Positions 54,840 through 64,000 of a stretch of 64,000 nt of DNA are shown here, in pieces. A program made the position numbers and the translations under genes. The first letter of the stretch is position 1, and each line of letters opens with the position of its first letter. The notes under the pieces are model-generated. The model saw only the letters and a list, made by a program, of their open reading frames with translations. It made no database searches and was not told the DNA's origin. Source of the stretch: Liolophura sinensis (Eukaryota; Mollusca; Polyplacophora; Chitonida; Chitonidae); the NCBI RefSeq assembly GCF_032854445.1, contig NC_088302.1, forward strand, positions 54,712,046-54,776,045. The letters run 5' to 3'.

Positions 54840-57800
54840 TCAACATGAAGTCTCAATATTATGTTGCCCGTTCACACGATTGGAAAAGAGCAGTTCTGTC
54901 AAACTTCCACGTGCAGCCTCCGTAACATTCTTCGATTGATGCACATCCCCATGAGTCAGCTGGGACCCTTGCAACACAAGGACCAGTGTAAATAGTAAAA
55001 CTATAACCTACTTCAGTTTTAAAATTTGTGCTGAGAAATAAATATTTTTTATTTCGTGTACATATCTACATAATTTTATATAAGACTAAACTTGATAAAT
55101 GAATTATTCAGCGAACTTACATATTCCTTCAAGTACCTTGGTAAGGATTTCAATGAACTCGTCCACAGCGACCACGTAGCTTTTAATTCCGCCAATTTTT
55201 ACCTCCCAATAGGGCTTCAGCAGATGGGTTATGTCCCTTAAACAGTTCAGGCCGTGTCTTGCAGGTCAAACTCGGAGCGTACAGCTTGATTGCCACAAGA
55301 TGGGCAGGCACGTGTTGATCTCTCTAAACAACAATTGAATTTTACCATGCCTTCATAGTAGTTAGCATAGGCACCAAATTGTAGTCGTGTAGGGGGACAA
55401 AACTCATAAACTTGTGTCTGAACAGATAGCCCTTGTGTTGTATAGGCACGCGGTACACAGAAAATTTAAGAAGGGAAGAGCAATGTAGATATGAAGGGGC
55501 TGCATCTCAACTACCGGTATTGAAAACACGCGAATTTAGAATGTAGAAGCTGCGCGAAATATGCCGTTTTGGCCGCATTATCTTCATTTTTGGAGGGTAG
55601 AATAGACTCTTAACACCTTCGTCCATATGTTTGTTGTGTAACCCGATACCTCTGAGCCTTGTTTCGTACTGAGTCAAATCCCGAGAAAGCGCGGCTCAGG
55701 ATTTGACTCGGTACGAAACAAGGTTCAGCTTCAGCGCGTTACACAACAAACACCGCCGAAACCCTTACGCAAACATGAATTTAACAGTTTGTGTACATGC
55801 GTAAATATATGTTTATAAATATAGAGTCATAACTATTAGCTCATACGCGTCACTGTGTTTTATTTATTTTTATTTTATTTTTTTGTTTTTGTTATGATCT
55901 TTTTGTTTCTGTTTTTTTTTTTTGTTTTAGCATCAGAAATTTTGTTTCAAGTGTTTGGGAATGTGTAGTGTCTCACATTGCTATGAGGTACTGTGTTCAT
56001 CTGTAAATATGAATTCTTCTGCATTGCCAGTCGGCTGGGGTTATATAGGCCCAGGAGGTCGTATACTACTGAATATCTTTGATCAGTCACTCAGATGGCA
56101 TAATTAACTGAGGCCAAAGTTATTTTGGCATAGCCCATTTAACATGATTTTAACAATCATTCTTGAGCCTTAGATTAGTCACATTTTATCTATCTGCGAT
56201 CATTAAAACCGTGCACGACGAGCTGAAGAACTGGAATCTCGTACACTTTTCTGGTAGAGTAACTTCCCCTGAATAAACTGAAGAGGGCGTTCGAACACTG
56301 AAACAGCGCCCTCTGCTCGGCACAGAAGAAATTGTGCGGCGGTGTGTGTACAAATTTGGCCGATACGGTAGTGTATTTCACATTGACGACTGCGCCTTTA
56401 ATTTTACGTTGTTCAAGCACAATGGAATTTAACGGTCTATGCGAGTAGATTCAAGAGTTGCGGCACTTACACTGGGCGTCTCTGAGTTGTCTGAAAAAAG
56501 ACTTCCGCCACGAGGTGGCGCTTTTTTACCCTATGTATTCTATGTCAAGCATAAACTATTAATCACTTCTAGCACAAAACAACATAATAATCAGCAAAGG
56601 CAATGGATTCTGGTTGAATATTCTGGTGAAATGGACACATCTAACGCATCCACATTTTGAAAACAGGAATGTCTAATGTTTTGTGTGGAAAGTCTTGTTA
56701 CATGCAAGATTTATCAGAAGCTTTTGAATATGGTTGAGGTCTTTCAACCATCAGCTACCGTAACAGCTTTTTGCAATTTAAAAAAACTGCATTACAAGTT
56801 CAAGGCAAGGAATGTCCATAAAAGGCTAGATGAATATGATTTAAAAAGTTTTGTTAGCAGATTGTGGTCTTTTGAATTAGCTTTGCCACAATCACTGCGA
56901 ATGGATGTAGTGCTGCATGATGGCACCTTCACTCCGATATTATTTCATATGCATCCTTATGTTTTCTGTCGATGCGCACCTGAGGCACTTACAGGGTGTC
57001 TCGTAGTGAGTCTGAAAGACAGACCTCAACAAATATGCGCGCAACGATTCTGATAGCCTGACTTATTTATTAGCAGCCTTCCAGTCTCGAGGATCATCTC
57101 AACATGTTAAAATGAAACGAACCTTTAATGGCGACCATGCCCTGTATTTGACCAATGCCTTACATACTAATTCATACCATTCAATTCTGTTTAAAATTTT
57201 ACAAAAGTGAACTAGTGAGTTTTGACCACACTGGTGGAACAGGTTGTTGAATAGCAGTTCACATTTGTGTTGGTGAAATATTTCAGTAGTTGTAGGCTTT
57301 AAAATGAACTAAGTTAGGTTGGGGGGAAATGAGGCTCCAGTGGGAATTCTCCACACACTGGAGACGACATTGTTTACACCCGGTATAGCCATCTCGATGG
57401 AGAGATTTCATTTTAATGTGATGCACTGATCTTTGAGACAAGGAGAACGCTAATGATTAGGAGTGAGACGAAATCGTAACGCACATAGTCTTCTGTCACA
57501 TGTGACACACTATAAGTGCCTCAGGTTCAAGTTGGCAGAGCTCTGCCCCTACTCCCAAGAAAAGATTAGATATAACGATGCATGACTGTACTGTAGTGAC
57601 TTCAGAATAATATTAGAGTGAAGGTGCAGTCATACAGGACTATGATGACTATTAAATGTGTGTATGCATGGGTGTAGATGAACCCTTGTTTTATTTTAAA
57701 CTTCTGACATTCATCATAACACTGAGTCCATCTCTTTGTCACACATAACGTGTGGATTTCAAACTCCCCCCTCCTTCCTACTCTTGCCAATCAAATTTGC

Positions 57801-59096
57801 ATCCTCTGCGGATTCCTGTCATGGTAATTGTGGATAGGTTCTCAGATGCTATTGTCATAATTTATTACCCTCATCGATAAGACTACTCGACTCTTACATT
57901 GGTCACATTAACTGCTAGAACTTATGCGGAACTGAGGGCCTCACCATCGACAGCCATTTTGAAATGTCACATGATTTGCATATGGGTTTGAATTGTAACC
58001 AAGCTCTGGCATTGAAATCCTCCAGAAAACTGTCATATTTTCACTGCTGTCTAGGCACAACTTCAGTCTTCATAAACCAACCCAGAAGGGCATAAAAAAA
58101 GAACGAGTGGCATCAGCATGGACCTCATGGTTCCATCAATTTGATGTTCAGAAGTGTGCAGCACATTTCTTGAGAGTAATGGGAAGATGAAGTTAATATT
58201 TGAAAGTAACATACCAGATGGACTAGGGTGCTGTTAAAACGACAGATGAGCCGAACGAAGTAGTAATAGCATGAAGTCCATCTGATTGTATTAAGACAAT
58301 CCCTACAAATCTGTTTAGTAGATGTGTACATGAATATTAAGTCCTTGTTTCTGGTCATCAGATTTATGTAAGAGGATGTGGACAGACCAGGATCACAGCT
58401 TTCACTATTTATTTTTTTCATGACTCAAAGTACAAAGTCCCATTAACACACACATCAGCACCTGGAATTATTTATAAATGTATTTATTGACACTGTATAC
58501 GTTACCTGCTCTGAAGTGTGACCCAACAAGTAGTCTTGAACCAGACTGTTCAAGTGGGTGCAGGTGTTCCTACCTTGAATTTCCGTCCCTAATGAAGGAT
58601 GCAATCAGTTGTGTTGCTACAGTAACAACTGTCTTCTGGGCAACAGAATGGAAAAAACAAAACAAAACAGGACATCCATTGAAAGCCACGCCAAGAGATT
58701 CACATGCCTACACACAAAAAAAACATAACTATTAAAAGTTTATGGTTAAATAATGAACTTTCATTTGTATTCAAGTGATAGCGAGCTTTCTGATTGGTTA
58801 ATTTTTTGCATTCCTACCATGATGAACCTAAAAAATATTTATGCTCTGCCACATCCAGATTACTTTTACTAAAAATATACAGGACCAGGCCCATGTAAAA
58901 CATGCATTTTCAATCTGCCGTAAACAAACTTCTTAAAAATAATTCAAACCACCAGCAATCAAGTACAAGTGCAAGTAAATTTGATGACCATAAGCACATT
59001 CATACAGTTCACACAGCATTATTTTTGTTCATACTCCAGTGAACTGAACAAAAAAATTACACTCAATCCTTGAATAACTTCTAAGGTAGAGTCCAT
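54840..59096 (-). CDS. Unrecognised four-exon gene, 120 residues (144 with the longer exon 2)
   Basis: Not recognised. Exons: 59061-59096 (ATG, MDSTLEVIQGLS), 58574-58635 (KTVVTVATQLIASFIRDGNS), 55121-55257 (HGLNCLRDITHLLKPYWEV, IGGIKSYVVAVDEFIEILTK) and 54840-54967 (SQLTHGDVHQSKNVTEAARG, SLTELLFSNRVNGQHNIETS, stop). They total 363 nt and all three junctions are in phase; donors are GTAATT, GTAGGA and GTAAGT, and exon 2 has a long pyrimidine tract before its CAG. An alternative exon 2 acceptor at 58708 adds 72 nt in frame. The product looks soluble, mostly helical, without signal peptide or clear membrane segment. It lies tandem to and 1.6 kb upstream of ELP1 and head to head with the BTB-zinc-finger gene. 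Inference from open frames and splice sites only; the first exon is the weakest part. Confidence 0.6.
55258..58573. other. Large intron of the small gene
   Basis: 3.3 kb. Contains an inverted repeat at 55630-55750, T-rich sequence at 55855-55930, and an unrecognised 125-codon plus-strand frame at 56676-57053 that shares short blocks with 56460-56510 and (inverted) 57605-57640, suggesting repeat-derived sequence rather than a gene. Confidence 0.45.
55630..55750. repeat. Inverted repeat, ~52-bp arms, 17-nt loop
   Basis: TTTGTTGTGTAACCCGATAC ... CTTGTTTCGTACTGAGTCAA ATCC (55630-55681) is mirrored by GGATTTGACTCGGTACGAAA CAAGG ... GCGTTACACAACAAA (55699-55750). The inner 25 bp pair almost perfectly. 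Confidence 0.88.
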
Positions 59097-59667
59097 GTTG
59101 GTAAACTCAAGGGAGGTAATTCAGTGGCGTCCTGTACATTATTGCCAAAATGTGGTCATGTTTTGAGTGAAAGTATAGTTTTTCGATCAGCTGTATAAAA
59201 AGATGGAGACTTCGAAAGCAATTTAATCCTCATAAGCTTTGCCTCTTGTATGCATTCCATGATTCTCCCTGGATATTGGTTTTTGTACTGCTCATTATAT
59301 AGTTTAATTTTATTTAATTTTGTATGTCGCTTCATTTTGTGAACCCTTAGATCTGAAACCAACTGGATCTGTTTTGCATATTTGTGCTGTAATATGATTA
59401 TCAAAGACGGTGGAGGGTGGGTTGGGCTAATTCATATTCACAATATGAGATTGTAACAAAGATTGAAACTCATTATTTGTGTGTCATAATGGATATATAA
59501 CGAAAAATTTTAAGGAAATTCAGAATACAGTGTGTTTAGTGTCATTATGTATGTATGGTTGACAGATTTGGACAGTGCAATATGTTCCATTTTCTTAAGC
59601 TGTTACAGATCATGTCTTCTGTTAAATCATTGACTGTTTTTATTGTTGACAGAAGTCTAGCGGCAAC
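59097..59667. promoter_or_regulatory. Head-to-head spacer between the small gene and the BTB-ZF gene
   Basis: The two start codons diverge and are about 570 bp apart, so control regions are probably shared or overlapping. The sequence is AT-rich, not a CpG island, and no TATA box can be singled out. It contains an 82-residue basic open frame on the minus strand (59156-59404). The promoter role is inferred from layout alone. Confidence 0.35.
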
Positions 59668-62600
59668 ATGGATAACTCGCTGGTATTGACCTCAACTGGT
59701 GTTGAGAATCAGCAATACCAGAATATTTTGCTGGCCAATGTACAGAAACTATGGAATAACAAACAGATGCTGGACATAACATTCCAGGCCGATGGTCAGG
59801 AAGTGCAAGTAAGCTCTTAGAGGCTTTCTAACTTATCGACCAGTGACATTTAGTAGTAAATCTATAATAGCTTGCTTCACAAAATCACTCCTAGCATTCT
59901 AAACTTTTTATAATACTGTGCCAGTATAATGCATTCTGTATTTGTAATCAAGGTAATTTTTAGTGTTCATAACACTAAACTTGCTTTGTGAATCATGCAT
60001 TGGTCAGTGGGAATTTTGGAATGGGAGGTATTACATCATTCTAGTGATGTAAACATTTTACTGTATGAGCTGACCATGCACGTCATAAATAGAACTGTAG
60101 CATGCAACATGTTTGACATTGTGCAGTATAAATCTGCAAGTCCTGATTGACTGCATCACCCCTTCTGTGATAGAAACAGCCTTTGATATCCCATTGCCGC
60201 ATAAGTTATTGCTGGGGGAAAGTGGAAATGACACAGAACAAAATGTAAACCTATGATTTTCTTATAAAATTAATTTACTAATGTACATGTGAGATCAGCA
60301 GTGAGATGATAGGACATGGCCACGTGTTTAATTACAAGATAGGTGTGTTTAAGTTTCACATAAATTTTTGGCTAATTTCAGATAGGGAACTGTTTTGTTG
60401 TACTTCCGTGCCTCCTTTATTCTTTGAGCATTGGTAGTACACGGTAATGTTAACATAAGTCATAACATTGAACGGCATAAAATACCAGTCAAATAAATAG
60501 ATAAGACGTAAAATTGATGATTTTTAAGAAGTGTGTTTTCTGTTGCAGGCACATCAGCTGGTTCTGGCAGCGGCGAGTAATGATCTCTGTGATGCCCTCA
60601 GTCAGATCCAGAAAACCACGAAACATGCTGTGCTGGATCTGAACAGATCAGGTATTACTATGGCAGGCCTCAAGGAACTTCTTAACTATCTTTACTGTGG
60701 TAAGATGAAGTTAAACCCACAGCTGTGTCAGGATGTAGCCAAGGCAGCCAAAACCCTTCACATCCCTCAGGTGGTGGCTCTCTGTGCACTTTTCAGAGCC
60801 ACATTCATGCCAGGAACTCCACTGGCAGACACTCAGATAGGTGTGACCAGTCAGACTCCCATTTTAAATGACATGTGGAAAGTAGGGCAGACAAAGGAAG
60901 TAGCTACAACACATGCATCAAGTACCAAGTCCAGCCCTAAGCCTGGCCCCAGCTTTGTAGCCGCACCGCCGGTCATTGACCAGTCCATGGTCACAAGCCT
61001 GGCAGAAAGTAAGATCCCACCCCCTGTGGATAAAGTGGAGCTATACAGAGAACTGACAAGTCACAAACAGAAGTGGATGGCTGATGTCAGTGACAAAGGT
61101 GGCTCTAAAACCCCCAGTAAAGATGACAAAATAGTACAGATAAGCAGACCAGTGCGACCTGTAGCTTTGGTGGCTAATCTGAAACATGTTCCAGCCCCAA
61201 AAGCTGCCAGGCCTCTACCCGTTCCCAACAAGATAGAGCCAGCTGATGAATCTTCCGAGAACTATGCTGGGGCTAAACCAGGTAAGAATTCCACCGCGGT
61301 AAAACCTACCCAGGATTTCAAAATGGTAAAAGTTAAAGAAGAGCCTGTTGACGATTTCCCAGACATGTGCCCAGCTGCCAGTGTCACCCAGTCTAATGAG
61401 TCTGCTGGTAAAAGTGGAACAAGTCCCACCATCATACAACAGGTCACAGAAGCAGAAGTGAAGCCTCAGCACAAAGCTGGTCAGACAGCTGTAGAACCAC
61501 CTTCGTTTACAGATGTACAGATAAAGGAGGAGCCTATGGATTGTGATGAAGAGGCATTTCACTCAGATCCTGTAGTACCAGTGAGTTTTGTAAGGGTGAC
61601 TAAATTGAGAGAAAAGGTGGATGTATCGGTGGACTCAGTCATTCCAAAGGTAGAAGATCCCAGCTTCTTGGCTGACATTGGTGATGTCAGTGACTCAGAT
61701 TCCATAGGCTTGGCAGGTGACACTGCGGATTTGAGTAACAAGGAGAAGGCCACCACAGTTAATCCGCTACCTTGCCTTGTTAAGCAGGCCGCTGCATTTG
61801 GTGCAGCAGCAACTAAACCGAACACGCCTCCTGTGTACTACAAATATAAGCGAAGGAAGCAAAGGCGAGGAAGAACTCACTATGTTAAACCTCAAACCAT
61901 AGAGCCTGTGGATTCTGAGCCTGTCAAAAAGCAGAAGAGAGATATAGAGCAGACTAATAACCAGTCTGTGAGAATTGTTCATGTGCCTCTACCAACAGGT
62001 GCTACTCTCGTCAAACCATTTGCTGTCACCTCGAATGGCAAGAAAACAACAGCAGTAGAGAAGTCTATTGACGTAAGAAACACAGAAGAGGAGACTCTGC
62101 CAAAGTACCCCTCCTTTCCTTCTGCCAGCGGCGACGCCCAGCTCAAGACCTATGTTCAAGTTGTAAAGCCGCAAGCTACAACGGCCACAGAAGTGAAACA
62201 GTCTAAAGATCCTGCCACTCTTATCAGCAAAGGTGTGATCAAAACCACAATACCTGCAGCAGCAGCAGCAGCAGCAGCCATATCTGCTGTCCCGTCAACC
62301 TCTGAAACAGATCACCAGGGAAGTACTGAAGCTTTGGCGTCGTGCTTTGTACGGGCACGGGGCATAAAAAATTACAAAAGTTCGTACAGCACACCGCATT
62401 CATTGAGAAATTATGATGCCCCCAACTCAAAATACAGGGATGTTAGCCTGGGAAAAGATGCAATGGACAAAATAGCAAACAAGGATGGGAAAAAACTGAT
62501 ACTACTATCATCTGTTGTGAGAAATGGTTGCAAAGGGCGATTTCATATCTCCTGTATCCTCTGTCATTTTTTGTTTAGTTCTGTGGAAAGTTGTGAGAAG

Positions 62601-63011
62601 CACATTCTTCGTAAACATTTCCCAGGTGAGCTGATCTTTGCAGACACTAAGGAAGGACAAAAAAAAGTCGAGCTGGAAAAGAACACTCCTGAAGATAAAA
62701 AAGTGATGTTTCTCTGCTCTTGTTGCGGGTATGTCACCCACAATGAGAGGTTTATCTACCTTCACAGATTCTACCAACATGAGGTGCCCATTCTCAAGAA
62801 CATGATAGAGCCGTACTGCGAGGCTTGCGAGCTGTTACTGAACAATGACACGGACATGGAGGCTCATCAGAAGCTGCACTGTAATCACTACATTTGTAAC
62901 ACCTGCTACAAACGCTACATTTGCCTTGATGCCCTCTGCCATCATGTCAGGGAGGCACATAACATCCAGGGCAATACTGAGCTGTTCATTCGTCAGGTTA
63001 CGTATGACTGA
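59668..63011 (+). CDS. BTB/POZ domain protein with four C2H2 zinc fingers, 867 residues
   Basis: Two coding exons: 59668-59808 (47 codons, MDNSLVLTSTGVENQQYQN...) with donor CAA|GTAAGC, and 60549-63011 after acceptor TTGCAG; phase 0. Residues about 20-125 form a BTB domain (LANVQKLWNNKQMLDITFQA, AHQLVLAAASNDLCDAL, LNYLYCGKMKLN). The middle is long and unstructured with two SUMO-type sites (VKVKEEPVDD, VQIKEEPMD), a basic YKRRKQRRGR nuclear signal and a CAG-encoded poly-alanine run at 62255-62278. Fingers at residues 716-737, 770-791, 804-824 and 830-851 all keep C-x2-C-x12-H-x3/4-H spacing but lack TGEKP linkers. BTB-ZF proteins are usually nuclear, dimeric DNA-binding repressors. The AG at 59651-59652 before the first coding exon implies an upstream noncoding exon. 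No specific family member can be named. Confidence 0.92.
59809..60548 (+). other. Intron of the BTB-ZF gene
   Basis: Single 740-nt intron, GTAAGC to TTGCAG. Near its 3' end (about 60465-60505) lies a degenerate SINE tail resembling CGGCATAAAATACCAGTCAA followed by a TAAATA-rich end. Nothing else seen. Confidence 0.8.
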
Positions 63012-64000
63012 ATAGGAACAGCCAATAAGTGCTCTCAGTCATTTAGGGCTCTCTATCACTTACATAGACAATCACACCTTTTTTGTGTGAATTCTAACAT
63101 TGCCAGCCATGATTGCATTAAGTGTCTGTTAACTTCTAGTAACTGCAAAAAATGTAGTGAAATTGACAGCAGCATGTACATGTAACAGCATCGTACAGAT
63201 AGTATGGTATGATACTAGTTTGGTATAGGAAACTATTTTTTTCTCTGGAAAAAATTCAATTTCTAGGCCATCAGTAGATAATGGGGATAAACTCTTCAAA
63301 TAGATCATGCAGACTAGTTTTTAATACCCATTCTCCAGGTTTTCAAGTCTTAGGGTTAATCTGTAATACTTTACAGCTAAGTGCATTACAGTAACTATGG
63401 GACAGCATTGAATATTCAGATTTGTTTATAGTTTGTCACATACCCAACATAAAATCACAGTGCATTGCACATTTAGGCAGAGACTGAAGTGTTATTACCA
63501 TGTATACAACTGTTGGAGAATTTTGCTTTTTACACATGATTATATAGCCATACTTTACCTTTGTTACATTCAGTACTGTTGTATATATATGTAAATTATT
63601 AGTAATTAGCAGACTTTTCACTGCACTGTTGAAATGTAAAATACTAGTAGCTTCACTCCTGTAATCTGTAGTTCGCTCATGTTTAAATAACTTTAAAAAG
63701 CGCATGCTTAGTTCCCGCTTTATACCTTTGGTCATTGTGTGACATTTGTGTGGTTAGGGAGGAATTATATACCCTTGTTGATACAAATGTTCTTTTGGAA
63801 AATTATGTCATCATAGAATCTTTAATGTATATGTAGAAAATAATTGTACACTTTGTAGTCTTTTTTGTTATTTCCTTCATTTTTCATTGTTATTTTTGGA
63901 AATTTAATTAAATAGAAGGATGTGGAAATGTCTTCATTCATTAACCTTTACTGAAAAGCATATTGCAAGTGACTGGTTATGATGTAATGGTATATATACT
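63012..64000 (+). other. 3' untranslated region and flank of the BTB-ZF gene
   Basis: AT-rich sequence after the TGA. No AATAAA is visible; an ATTAAA variant at 63907-63912 is the best polyadenylation candidate. No other gene is seen up to the window edge. Confidence 0.45.

Noticed and set aside
56676-57053. 125-codon plus-strand frame as a gene
   Set aside because: No recognised family, no splice or start support, and parts recur nearby in both orientations, indicating repeat sequence.
59156-59404. 82-codon basic minus-strand frame next to the small gene's start
   Set aside because: Begins without an ATG, lies in AT-rich spacer, unrecognised; Lys-rich composition is expected from A-rich DNA.

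Overview
This is animal (intron-rich eukaryotic) DNA, most likely from a lophotrochozoan such as a mollusc or brachiopod. That inference rests on dispersed tRNA-headed SINEs with the tail seen in molluscan V-type SINEs, other interspersed repeats I associate with bivalve/gastropod genomes, and very repeat-rich introns. No prokaryotic features are present.

Three genes can be built. (1) About 50 kb of the minus strand (53226 down to 2467) is ELP1 (IKBKAP/IKAP), the scaffold of the Elongator tRNA-modifying complex. I assembled 31 coding exons by matching conserved peptides, GT/AG sites and phase; they sum to 3837 nt (1279 codons) with every junction in phase. The last exon was not found. (2) Upstream on the same strand, 59096 down to 54840, is a small four-exon gene of 120 (or 144) residues that I do not recognise; phases close perfectly. 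(3) On the plus strand, 59668-63011 encodes an 867-residue BTB/POZ protein with four C-terminal C2H2 zinc fingers. Its start and that of gene 2 are about 570 bp apart, head to head.

The unusual part is what fills the ELP1 introns. There are about ten independent tandem arrays: 18-bp units (4642-5497), 33/39-bp (7960-9575), 70/97-bp (10405-12850), 32-bp (14930-15625, split by a SINE), about 18-bp (15992-16285), 72-bp (16556-17285), 1.3-kb (22103-38230), 119-bp (43930-44215), 60-bp (45120-45905) and about 60-64-bp (47715-49790). Several end within 20-100 bp of a splice junction. The 70/97-bp array is made of about 28 copies of the 3' half of an ELP1 exon together with its 5' splice site, lying directly downstream of that exon. 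The 16-kb array sits in one intron; each of its twelve 1.3-kb units carries an invariant hairpin and a block with CRE, CCAAT, ETS, YY1-like and E-box-like sequences typical of housekeeping promoters, and some junctions carry extra palindromic cassettes.

Other elements: SINE copies (one with a clear 13-bp target-site duplication), a TIR-bearing DNA element, a broken THAP-domain (P-element-like) fragment related to it, three fold-back elements, and a 200-N assembly gap at 38492-38691 inside an ELP1 intron.
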